A stretch of 26,207 bases of DNA from a virus. Each line of letters starts with the position of its first letter. Positions within the stretch are counted from its first letter, which is position 1. The translations under genes and the position numbers were made by a program. The notes under the pieces were generated by a model. The model was not told where the DNA came from, ran no database searches, and worked only from the letters and a program-made list of their open reading frames with translations. Shown here piece after piece: positions 1 to 8,600 of this stretch. Location: the IMG/VR virus record IMGVR_UViG_3300044630_001365, positions 1 through 26,207 of that record; one strand, written 5' to 3'.

Positions 1-36
1 GCTTTTGTTCAGCAGATGATGAACCGTAAGAAATAG
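1..36 (+). CDS. 3' end of an upstream gene (partial)
   Basis: The window opens inside a reading frame whose last residues read AFVQQMMNRKK before a TAG stop. It is on the same strand and directly upstream of the virion gene run, so it is probably the last codons of another late gene. Too little is present to identify it. Confidence 0.6.
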   Translation, partial: AFVQQMMNRKK

Positions 37-54
37 AACAAATTACCCATTTGT

Positions 55-312
55 ATGAGTATTAAAGGTTCTGTCCCTGCACATTCTTATCATGGTATAC
101 CTGTTTTTGGGAACCGTCCTGCTGGTCAGCAGGCGGGTTCCATGATGGCTGCTGGCTCTGGACCTTATTTGGGTCGTGGTAACAAGTGTTCAGCGAATGA
201 TGACACTTGTGAAGGTAACCGTGTCAAGGACAAGGATGTTTGTGCTGGTCATTTGCGGTCCCAGAAGTTGAAGGAAAAAGAAAAGTCTGTAGAGGTGTCT
301 GATGGCGTTTAG
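55..312 (+). CDS. small Cys/His phage protein, unknown function
   Basis: 85 aa. The N-terminal half is Gly/Ala rich. The C-terminal half carries a Cys/His cluster (C45, C52, C63, H66, spacing C-x6-C-x10-C-x2-H) within CSANDDTCEGN and CAGH, followed by a Lys/Glu-rich tail. The cluster could bind a metal, but that is inference. The frame overlaps the start of the next gene by 11 bases, as expected inside a phage late operon. Similar short proteins with an 'ANDDTC' segment are familiar from environmental phages without a known role, often near the portal or neck genes. There is no clear Shine-Dalgarno sequence before the ATG, so the start is uncertain. Confidence 0.7.
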   Translation: MSIKGSVPAHSYHGIPVFGNRPAGQQAGSMMAAGSGPYLGRGNKCSANDDTCEGNRVKDKDVCAGHLRSQKLKEKEKSVEVSDGV

Positions 313-1021
313 AACTATGACCGCTTCGGACATTCGTAACGCTGTCCGTTCAATTACCGACCTTGATGCTGATGATTTGCCTGATTCGTTGTTGAATCTT
401 TATATTCGTGACGGGTATTATCGTATTTTAGATACGGAGAAGCGTTGGGGCTTTTTAGAGTATTCGTTTAATTTTAATACTCGTACTGGTGTTCGTGCCT
501 ATGAGATTGCTACTTTAACTGATGAACCACTTGGTCAGGTTGTGTCTATTGTGGATAACCGTGGTACTGGTTATCGTTTAGACATGATTGGTTTTGACAT
601 GGCTGAACAAACCTATATCGGTTCTTACGACACCGAAAGCGACCCTTTGTTTTATGCTGTTTGGGCTAATAGTATTCATTTGTATCCGAAGCCTAATAAT
701 GTTCGCCAGTTGACGGCTCGTGGTTATCGTGAACCGTTTGATTGGCAAACTGAAGGTGGCGATGTGGATGCGCCTGCTACGCTGCATTTCCCGTTGGTGT
801 ATTACGCTTGCAGTCGTGTGTATCAACAGTTGGAAGATTCGGCTATGGCTGAGATGTATAAGCGTGCGTATGATGAAGGTGTTGCGCTTGCGGTTCGCAA
901 CGCAACTACACCAACTAGTCATAACCCTTTGATTATGGCGCATGGACAAACGAAGCATCGTCCTACTTATAATGGTTGGTTTCGTTCTTTGGGTAGTAAT
1001 CGTGATGCTTGGGGTCTGTGA
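302..1021 (+). CDS. probable head-tail adaptor (podovirus gp11-like)
   Basis: 239 aa, starting at an ATG inside the end of the previous gene, with AGAGGTG upstream as ribosome binding site. The protein begins with a helical segment (TASDIRNAVRSITDLDADDLPDSLLN), passes into a beta-rich centre, and ends with a helical block around YYACSRVYQQLEDSAMAEMYKRAY. Size, fold pattern and position directly before the nozzle-like gene match the adaptor (tail tubular A type) proteins that join the portal ring to the short tail of podoviruses. The next start codon overlaps its stop (TGATG). Assignment rests on context and general pattern, not on a diagnostic motif; another neck or completion protein is possible. 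Confidence 0.55.
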   Translation: MAFRTMTASDIRNAVRSITDLDADDLPDSLLNLYIRDGYYRILDTEKRWGFLEYSFNFNTRTGVRAYEIATLTDEPLGQVVSIVDNRGTGYRLDMIGFDMAEQTYIGSYDTESDPLFYAVWANSIHLYPKPNNVRQLTARGYREPFDWQTEGGDVDAPATLHFPLVYYACSRVYQQLEDSAMAEMYKRAYDEGVALAVRNATTPTSHNPLIMAHGQTKHRPTYNGWFRSLGSNRDAWGL

Positions 1022-2682
1022 TGTCGTTGCAGATTTACGAGCAGAAAGATTTCACGGGTGGGTTAAACTTTAGGTCTGACCAGTTTCAGTTGGCTGATAA
1101 TGAGTCTCCTGAAATGTTGAATGTTGAAATTGACCCCCGTGGCGGTGTTTTTAGTCGTGGTGGTATGTCACGCATTAATCCTGATAATGTGGGTGGAACT
1201 TGGCTTCCCCGCCGTGTCCAGGCTTTTTATGGTGCAACCAGCAAGTTAATGCTTATTAATAACAATAATGTTTACTACCAGTCTTCTGGTGGTAACTTTG
1301 CTTTGTTAACTTACCAACATTCTGGTGTAACATATAATGTGACTAGCACCAATTCGCATGGTGCGTGTATGGCTGCATGGGGTCAAACATTATACATTGC
1401 TACACACAACAATGGTGGACACAGCGGAACTGATGGTCAATACAAATGGACTGGTGCTGGTTTTGCTACTGCACTACCTAGAGTAACTACTTCTCCTAAT
1501 ACTTGGGGTTCTCGTGGTGGTGCTGGCGGTGGGCATGTTCCACAGTGTGAACATTTAGCCGTGCATGCAAACAGAATGTTTGCTGCAGGCACATACGAAG
1601 ATGGCGTGTTTCACCCTAACCGTTTACGCTTCTCTGAAGATTCGCTTCCTGAATGTTGGGTTAAAGAAGATTACATTGACATTGAAGGTGGTGGAACAGG
1701 CATTACTGGAATGGTTGTTGTAAACGGTTCGCTGGTTGTTTTTAAACCTTTCGGTATTTACATTTTGTTTGGTTACGACCACACAGATTTCCAAATTGTT
1801 AATGTGTCAACCACACTGGGATGCCATAACCATGCACACATGGCAGCCACTGATACTGGTGTTTACTTCTATAGCCATGGTGATGGTTTGTTCTTTTTTG
1901 ATGGTTCTAATGTTGTTGATGTTTTTCAACAGTTGCGTCCCGTGTTTGACTTCGGTTACATTAATCCAGCACAAGATGATGCCATCAGTGTTTCGTGGGT
2001 TGGTCGCCGTGTTTGGTTGTCCTTGCCTTATTCGGAAACAACCGTAGCAACTACTTCAACTGTTAATCTTGTTTTTGACCCTTCTATTCGTGCTTATACA
2101 ATGTTTTCAACATCCGATGGCAAGGGAGTTGTCAGCGGATGTGACTTCCGTGCAGACACTGGTGCCGACCTGCGCTTAATGTGTCACCCCAGTGTTCCCG
2201 CAGTTTTGGATGTTGATGATTACGCTTTAAGTGCTGACAAAATTGCTGTTGGCGGTGCGGAAAGCGGTTTCTCAACCGTTTACCGCACTAAATGGTTTGA
2301 TGCTGGTTCATACATGCAACGCAAAATGTTTCGCCGTCCAGACCTAGTTATGAAAGAATCAGAAGTACGCATGCAACTAGATGTTGAAGTGTACCATGAT
2401 TTCCAAGAATCACAGGGTTCTGAAGCACGGACATTCTCTGTTGTTCTTCCTACTGCTGCTACTGGTATGTTTTGGGATTCTGATTCTTGGGCTATTGAAA
2501 ACATTGATGGTTCCACTAGTGGTTCTGTTTGGTCTACTGGTGTTGTCTCTAGCACTATTAAAACAGCGAAGAATCTTGGTTTGGCTAAAACGGTTCAGTT
2601 GCGTTTTATTGGTGAGTTAAAGAAATCGTGGGGCATTAACAGTATTGGATACAAGTGGGCACCACGCCGAGTTAAAGGATAA
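1021..2682 (+). CDS. tail nozzle-like protein (T7 gp12 / P22 gp10 type)
   Basis: 553 aa from the ATG that overlaps the preceding stop; the frame stays open four codons further upstream, but the TGATG overlap favours this start. The N-terminus reads DFTGGLNFRSDQFQLADNES and is soon followed by GGVFSRGGMSRINP. That pattern (F-x-GGLN, then L-x-DNE, then R-x-G) is typical of the beta-propeller nozzle or tail-stabilisation proteins that close podovirus tails. The remainder is beta-rich with many Gly, Tyr and Trp, as in a propeller, for example ITGMVVVNGSLVVFKPFGIY and DTGVYFYSHGDGLFFFDG. It lies between the adaptor candidate and the fibre gene, the expected place. The family is recognised by pattern only. 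Confidence 0.65.
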   Translation: MSLQIYEQKDFTGGLNFRSDQFQLADNESPEMLNVEIDPRGGVFSRGGMSRINPDNVGGTWLPRRVQAFYGATSKLMLINNNNVYYQSSGGNFALLTYQHSGVTYNVTSTNSHGACMAAWGQTLYIATHNNGGHSGTDGQYKWTGAGFATALPRVTTSPNTWGSRGGAGGGHVPQCEHLAVHANRMFAAGTYEDGVFHPNRLRFSEDSLPECWVKEDYIDIEGGGTGITGMVVVNGSLVVFKPFGIYILFGYDHTDFQIVNVSTTLGCHNHAHMAATDTGVYFYSHGDGLFFFDGSNVVDVFQQLRPVFDFGYINPAQDDAISVSWVGRRVWLSLPYSETTVATTSTVNLVFDPSIRAYTMFSTSDGKGVVSGCDFRADTGADLRLMCHPSVPAVLDVDDYALSADKIAVGGAESGFSTVYRTKWFDAGSYMQRKMFRRPDLVMKESEVRMQLDVEVYHDFQESQGSEARTFSVVLPTAATGMFWDSDSWAIENIDGSTSGSVWSTGVVSSTIKTAKNLGLAKTVQLRFIGELKKSWGINSIGYKWAPRRVKG

Positions 2683-2685
2683 ATT

Positions 2686-3351
2686 ATGGCTACTTTAAAT
2701 TATGACTATTCGTTTACACCTAATACGGCAGCGAAGGCTACTGAAGTTAACAGTAACTTTTCTGCTGTGAAGGCTTTTGCTGAAGGTATTTCTACTGGCA
2801 CAAACATTGATTCTAGTGCTATTACTACTGTCAAGATTAACGATAACGCTGTTACTGTTGCTAAGTTGGCTAACGATGCTGTTACCACCAGTAAGATTGT
2901 TAATGCTGCTGTGACTTTTGATAAGTTGGTTGCGGCATCACCTAGAGGTGTTATTGCTAGGGAAACAAAAACAACAGATACTGCTTCTGCTACTACTTCT
3001 ACACCAGTTAATAGGTTTACTGGTGTTACATTTACTCCAGTTGTTGGGCGTTTGTACCGAATTTCTTTTAGCGGTTTTCTTGCTCGCAACTACACGGACT
3101 TTGCAGTGCTTGCTCATGTGTTTTTTTGCGATGGAAGCAATACCTTGGTTCAAACAATTTTTCAAGAAACAGGTGCCGCACCATATATTAACAACAGTTT
3201 GTCTGATAGTTATATTATTGCTCCATCAACAACAACCGCTATTACTATTAATGTTCGTTTATCCATAAGTGGAAGCACCGACACTGTTTATTTTATGGGT
3301 TCTGCTACTAAACAAAACTATCTGCTTGTGGAAGACATCGGAGCAGCATAA
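2686..3351 (+). CDS. short tail fibre / receptor-binding protein
   Basis: 221 aa; AAAGGA lies upstream of the ATG. Residues 1-40 begin with NYDYSFTPNTAAKATEVNSN, a common opening of phage fibre and host-specificity proteins. Residues 45-84 contain four tandem 10-residue repeats of the form A-(I/V)-T-x-x-K-(I/L), which normally make a trimeric shaft. Residues 85-221 form a beta-rich, Ser/Thr-rich tip, likely the receptor-binding head. The tip has no enzyme motif that I can see. The gene sits right after the nozzle gene and ends with a TAATG overlap to the next gene. The function is inferred from repeat architecture and position; the host receptor cannot be deduced. Confidence 0.7.
   Translation: MATLNYDYSFTPNTAAKATEVNSNFSAVKAFAEGISTGTNIDSSAITTVKINDNAVTVAKLANDAVTTSKIVNAAVTFDKLVAASPRGVIARETKTTDTASATTSTPVNRFTGVTFTPVVGRLYRISFSGFLARNYTDFAVLAHVFFCDGSNTLVQTIFQETGAAPYINNSLSDSYIIAPSTTTAITINVRLSISGSTDTVYFMGSATKQNYLLVEDIGAA
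2818..2937 (+). repeat. four 30-bp coding repeats, fibre shaft
   Basis: Four consecutive 10-codon units encode AITTVKINDN, AVTVAKLAND, AVTTSKIVNA and AVTFDKLVAA. The protein repeat is clear while the DNA has diverged, which suggests an old shaft repeat under protein-level selection. Confidence 0.85.
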
Positions 3352-3491
3352 TGGCTTGGCAACCACTAGGAATTAACCTGCTATCAGGAACAGACGAAGG
3401 TCGTATTTTGATAACAATTTTAAACAGTCTTGCCCGTGAACTTTCCAGATTACAAGCAGAAATTGAAGAGTTGAAAAGGAATAAGCAATGA
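3351..3491 (+). CDS. 46-aa coiled-coil protein, unknown
   Basis: A short gene starting on the ATG of the TAATG that ends the fibre gene and ending in an ATGA overlap with the next gene, so it fills the space between them exactly. The product begins MAWQPLGINLLSGTDEGR. It continues with an amphipathic helix (ILITILNSLARELSRLQAEI, then EELKRNK) that should form a coiled coil. The codon use (GAA, TTG, CGT) matches the neighbours. It could be a fibre-associated chaperone or a small virion component; no function can be assigned. Confidence 0.75.
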   Translation: MAWQPLGINLLSGTDEGRILITILNSLARELSRLQAEIEELKRNKQ

Positions 3492-3913
3492 GTATGTACG
3501 GCGATTATGGTGTTGCAGAAGCCGCTGCTATTAGACGGCGTAAGCAACAGTCTGAAGCAAACACTAAAGCGGCTTTTTATGGTCAGCAGCGTGGCGCACG
3601 CCGCACTGCCGACATTCAACGCCAATACAACGAAGGTTTCCAACCAATGGTGGCTAGTTATGGTCGCCGTGGTTTAGGTGGACCTAATGTGTCGTCAGGT
3701 ATTCGCACATCTGGTTTAGAGAAGTACGCACAGAATCTGCAGCGTGACCTGGGTGTGGAATCACAAAACCTACAAGATGAGTTAAATAACTTGTCCTTGC
3801 AAGAAGCAAGTCAGCAGGCTGATTTGGAAGATTACATTGCTCAGTTGCGTCTTCAGAAGCAACAGAGCGTTATTTCTGATGCTATGAACATCAGACAGAT
3901 GGCTAGTTACTAA
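3488..3913 (+). CDS. small helical virion-type protein, unknown
   Basis: 141 aa, rich in Gln, Arg and Ala. The N-terminal half contains a basic stretch (AAIRRRKQQ) and Gly-rich turns (YGRRGLGGPNVSSG). The C-terminal half (about residues 75-130) is a long Gln/Leu/Glu helix likely to form a coiled coil. It overlaps the preceding small gene by ATGA and is followed after 12 bases by the next virion gene. Gln/Ala-rich helical proteins between fibre and large internal protein genes are often internal (ejected) virion proteins in podoviruses; that role is inferred from position only. Confidence 0.65.
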   Translation: MSMYGDYGVAEAAAIRRRKQQSEANTKAAFYGQQRGARRTADIQRQYNEGFQPMVASYGRRGLGGPNVSSGIRTSGLEKYAQNLQRDLGVESQNLQDELNNLSLQEASQQADLEDYIAQLRLQKQQSVISDAMNIRQMASY

Positions 3914-3925
3914 AAGGAGATTATT

Positions 3926-4822
3926 ATGGCATGGCAGTGGGATTCTAAAACAAATCGTTGGGTACAGGTTCCTGATACACCACCAACAACACAACCTAAT
4001 CAGGGTTGGGACCCGCAGCGGGGTAACTATGGTCCGACAACGACCACAACTGCGCCACCTGCACGGACAACGCCGACAACTACTTCACCTGCTAATCCAT
4101 CAACGCCTTCTAATAGTTCTAGTGTTGCTCCAAGAAATAGAATTACTTCCAATGTTCCTTATCGTCCGTCTACACCACGGGCACCGTTGGCTTATGACCC
4201 TAAGATTGCCCGAATTGCTGCAAAGAACGACCCAAAAAACTGGTTACATAAGGCTGTTCAGGATGCTTTAAATAGCGGCGATAATGAATTGTTGAGTCGT
4301 TTGCTTGGTGAAAACGCTGGCGGTGGCGGTTCTGGACCTAGTGAATCGCAGTTGCGTCAACAGCGTATCGGTTCAGCAAAAAAGATGAACCGTCAAACCA
4401 GTGCTATGGCTAAGAAGTATTTGGGTGAACAGTCTCAACAGGCTAATCAGGCTATTGATGCTGCTACTGCAGAGTTGCTTGCCAATATGGGTCAACCTAC
4501 GGCTTATAGTAATGTTCCGTTTGTTAATGTTCCACCAGCCCTTCAGGGGTTGCAACAGAACTTGTTGGCGTATGGTGGTACGGGTCAGGATGCTGCTTCT
4601 CAGCAGGCTCAGGACCAGCAGGCTAACGACATGTATGCCGCTTTGGCTAATCGTAGCGCACAGCAACTAGGTGCTGCCGAAACTGCTTATTTTGATGCTT
4701 TACGCCGTTCTGCGCTTGGCGCACAAGCGGCGGGTCGTCAGGGTGTAGCCCAAAATGTTTCTGACCTTCAGAATCAGGTTTTGATGGCTAACATTCAGGC
4801 TTTGCTTAACGCTTCACAATAG
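3926..4822 (+). CDS. Pro/Thr-rich plus Ala/Gln-rich protein, probable internal virion protein
   Basis: 298 aa with an excellent ribosome binding site (AAAGGAG). Residues 1-15 carry a Trp-rich opening (MAWQWDSKTNRWVQVP). Residues about 16-75 are a low-complexity linker with runs of Thr and Pro. From about residue 130 on it is Ala/Gln-rich helix (for example QQANQAIDAATAELLANMGQ and NRSAQQLGAAETAYFDALRR). There is no signal peptide or catalytic motif. The composition, and its place in a block of helical proteins before the giant protein, suggest a structural or ejected core protein. The Thr/Pro linker may tether it in the virion. Confidence 0.65.
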   Translation: MAWQWDSKTNRWVQVPDTPPTTQPNQGWDPQRGNYGPTTTTTAPPARTTPTTTSPANPSTPSNSSSVAPRNRITSNVPYRPSTPRAPLAYDPKIARIAAKNDPKNWLHKAVQDALNSGDNELLSRLLGENAGGGGSGPSESQLRQQRIGSAKKMNRQTSAMAKKYLGEQSQQANQAIDAATAELLANMGQPTAYSNVPFVNVPPALQGLQQNLLAYGGTGQDAASQQAQDQQANDMYAALANRSAQQLGAAETAYFDALRRSALGAQAAGRQGVAQNVSDLQNQVLMANIQALLNASQ

Positions 4823-4851
4823 AACATTTATCACATATATAAAGGGTTATT

Positions 4852-5631
4852 ATGGCTAAGAGAAATTTGACATCTTCTGATATTGTGGCGTATCTTCTTC
4901 AGGGCGGGGACATCTCCCGTCTTTCTCAGTTGGGTGTTTCACAGAAAGGTCTAATTGGGGCTTTTTTGTCTTCTCCTGAATTGGTAAGCAAGTACCGTAA
5001 ACAGGCTGAAACGGAATCGGAACCTTATGCTTCTTTTAATCCAACATATGAATATGACCCTGCTTCTAATATTAACCAGGTTGAGTCTAAGTATTATGCT
5101 ATGCCTGAAAAATACTCAAAATTTGCGAAAGATTTTTGGAACCGAGTTAAAGCAGTAGGTGCTAACCCAACGGAAGTTGGGCGCATTAAACGGGAAATTG
5201 AATCTAAACGGGATGCCTATGCTAGTGGTTCAGGTATGACCACTGACGAGTTTAACGAGTTGTGGAACGGTTTAACCAAGGATGTTGAGAACTTTCAGTC
5301 TGCAGAGTCTGCCCGTGAGAAAAGTCAGTATTCTGCTTTTTATAAGCAACGCAAAAAGTTGGGTATTACTGGTGAAGGACAGAAGGCTACTGATGAGTAT
5401 TTGCGTGCTTCTACTGGTGTTGCTGGTTTGGCTGATTTGCCAACCAGCGTTGATGATTTTGTGAAACAGAAGTCTACTAAGTTTTTGGCTGGTATTGAAG
5501 GTAAGTTTTCTGGTAAGGCTGAGCGTGAATACAAACAAATGTTTGAAGATGCTTTAAAGAAAAAGGTCGGTAAAAACTACCAGAAGTATAGCGTTACTGA
5601 TTTGTTGAAGAAGAATTTTTTGGGTGAATAA
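4852..5631 (+). CDS. probable internal virion protein, unknown
   Basis: 259 aa; AAAGGG lies upstream of the ATG. The N-terminal 40 residues (LTSSDIVAYLLQGGDISRLS) look like a small helical domain. The rest is Lys/Tyr/Glu-rich helix with no recognised motif. The stop codon overlaps the start of the 1758-aa gene (TAATG), so the two are probably translationally coupled and used together. By analogy with T7-like phages, which have two or three internal core genes in a row, it could be a smaller core component next to the giant one; this is an inference from gene order. Confidence 0.65.
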   Translation: MAKRNLTSSDIVAYLLQGGDISRLSQLGVSQKGLIGAFLSSPELVSKYRKQAETESEPYASFNPTYEYDPASNINQVESKYYAMPEKYSKFAKDFWNRVKAVGANPTEVGRIKREIESKRDAYASGSGMTTDEFNELWNGLTKDVENFQSAESAREKSQYSAFYKQRKKLGITGEGQKATDEYLRASTGVAGLADLPTSVDDFVKQKSTKFLAGIEGKFSGKAEREYKQMFEDALKKKVGKNYQKYSVTDLLKKNFLGE

Positions 5632-8600
5632 TGGCTGTATCAAAGTCCCCTTTTAGTCGCAACCCTAAAGGTAGCGACACAACAACTACTACACCACCAA
5701 ACAGGTTTAAACCAAAGTTGGATACTGGCATTTTTGAAGACATCCGTAAAATGCAAGCCGCTAGTGCTGGTTCTGGTTCTGGTTCTCAGGATTATGTTGA
5801 CATTGGGACAAAGACAACTCTGGGTGAAGAGAAGCAGAAACTTGATTCAGCATACAATACTGCTTTGGCTCGTATCGCTACTAGCCCTATGGGTGAGAAG
5901 CAGAAGGCTAAGGCTCGTAAGCAGTTTGAAGAGTTGTATAAGACTGGTAAGGTTGAAACAGACGATGATTTTAATCCTTTAAACCCGTTTGACCAACTTC
6001 GTGGTAATTTAAACAGAACAAAGGCTGTTGGAAAGTTTGTTCTTGATGGTCTTGAAACTGTTAGCCGTGTCGCTCAAGTTGCTTATTCACGCAGTTTAAC
6101 TAACCCTATCGGTGCGTATAATGCTGCTACTGGAAAAATTTCTTTTGATTCTCCTAAACAAGTTCTTGGAGAAATAAAAAGAGATATTACAAACAAAGAT
6201 TTTCGTTTGCTTCCACAAACAGGAATTAAAGCAGTTGATGCTGTTGTTGACTTCGGTGCTGATGTTGCTTTTGACCCTACAACTTATACAGGTGTGGGTG
6301 CTGTTAAGTATATTGGTTTGGCTGGTCGTACCGAGTTGGCTATTAAACTTGGTACAACAGAAATGCTGGCTAAACATCCACAGTTGATTGGAAAACTGGA
6401 CGACATTATGCGGTACGGCGTTGGTGCCGTACCGAAAGAAGTTCGTGCTGCGGAAGGTATTGAGTTCGGTATCCGTTTCGGTGGTTCTATTATACCGAAG
6501 ACTGATGCTATTGCTAATGTTATTTCTGGTCGTAACGGTATTACCACTGTGTTGCGTACACGGACAGGAGACACATTAGCCAAGGCTGGTCGTTTAGCAG
6601 AAAAAAGCGGCAAGTATACCCGTGGGTCTATAACACCTTCTAGCCGTGTCGGCATTGTCACTGCCAACATCGGACGAGATATGGGTGTTTCTGACAATAC
6701 TGTACTTCAACAGATTGCGGATTACACTTCAGCAAAATACGCTAAAGGTTATAAGGCTACAACATATAACCGTAACCTTAATGGTGTTAGAGATTTGTTG
6801 AAAGAAATCAAGGCTAACGGTGGCGAAATTCGTGTCGCTCAACTCGCAGATGATGCTGAAGCACTTCTGCGTGAACCTGACCCTGTTTTGCGTGACCTTG
6901 CTACACGCTACAAGGCGTGGCAAGATACGCTACTTCAAGAAGTTAACGCTGTACGAACAAAGTTTAATGCTGACTTCGGCGCAGACATGAAACTTATTAA
7001 CCAACTGGATGATTATGGTATTCACCACAAACTGACAGATAAAGCATTTCGTTATGCTTATGGTTCTAAAGGTAAAGCAACAGGCTGGTTCCGTGACGCT
7101 GACCTAACACCACTGGAACTTGGCACTAACACGGGTGCAGCGATGCATCGCCGTTACACCGCTGGCGAAAAATTTATGGATGAAACACTTCAAAAGGGAA
7201 CCATCGCTGAAGTTAATGAAATTTTCCGCCGTAAAACAGGTCAAGATATTGATTTCTTTGAAACAGACATTTTTGCTATTGCAGACTCTTACGCATACAG
7301 TATGGCTACAGCCCGTTCCCGTGAAGCGTATGTACGCCGACTGCTAGATTTCGGTCCTGATGTTGCGAAAGTTATAAACAAGAAACTTGTACCTGATGAT
7401 GAACTGGTAAAACTGTTGCGGGGCGCACACGCAGGGCTTGTATCTGTTCGTAACGAAGTTAAGCGTAAAGTAAACACTGGTCGTGTCCGTGCGAGAGACA
7501 CAGCAAAAGATGTCGTCAATTTCGCTAAAACCGTAATTGACGAAAAAGATGCTGACCTTGCCGTTATAAACAAGGACATCGGCGGTGTAATCAATTCTTT
7601 ATACAAGATTGAAACAACACTTGGTGAAGCATTTGCTAAGGCTGCCGCTAAATCTGCGGATGCCCGTGGAGCGTTCCTTAACATTCACGGCGCATTAATG
7701 GAAGATGTGCGTGTTTTGCGTACAGCCATTGAGGCTGGACGCATTAATGAAGTCGCTGCTTATGAATCGTTGCGGGATATTTACATTAAAATGGTTCCCG
7801 ATGCTAAGCGTATCCCTAAGTCTGCTTCGGTTTTGTTGGATAAAGTTACACGACAGATGGGCATAAAGGACCCTACTGAAGTGCGTGTTTTGGAACGCCA
7901 ACTTAAAGCACTTCAAAAGCAATTGTCTGAAACCGATAAGGTTGACCCGCAGGCTTTAAATGATTTGCTTGACCTTGAGCGTAACTTGATTGAACAAATT
8001 GATGGCTATAGTCGTTTGGCTGATGTTAAACTGGAAGCGGATTACGCTGAAGATGGTTTCCTTTATGGAACCTTTGACTCTATTGTTCCTAAACCATTTG
8101 ACCCCAATGCTGAACCTATGTTTAGGTCTATGGAAACACGACCAACTGGTGGTTCAACAACAGGTATGTCTTCTGATGAACTTGCGGCGGCTCGTCAAGC
8201 ATGGCTTGAAGACCCGAACAGTATCGCTGTCCATGCTTTAAGACCTGATGAAGTCATGGACATGCGTACCCCAGAAGCATTTTATGACTTCTGGGACCCT
8301 GATAACGGTATCGGTGAAGCAGTTGGTTATGCGTTGCGCCAGTCAGGAGCAGACCCTGAAGATGTGTTTATGTCTGTATGGAATGACGCTATGGAAGGTT
8401 TGCCTGTTGACCCAATGTTTGAACAGGTTTACCCTGAGATGGCTAACTTGATGACGGTTATCGGGTCGGTTCATAACAATGTGTTTGACCTTGGTGTTGT
8501 CCCTGACGACTTTAATGTTCAAGTGTTTAGTACGGTTAAGGAAATGTTCCAAGCCCAAGCGGCTTCTCTTGGTTTGGAAAACTCTGACCAAGTAGCAAAC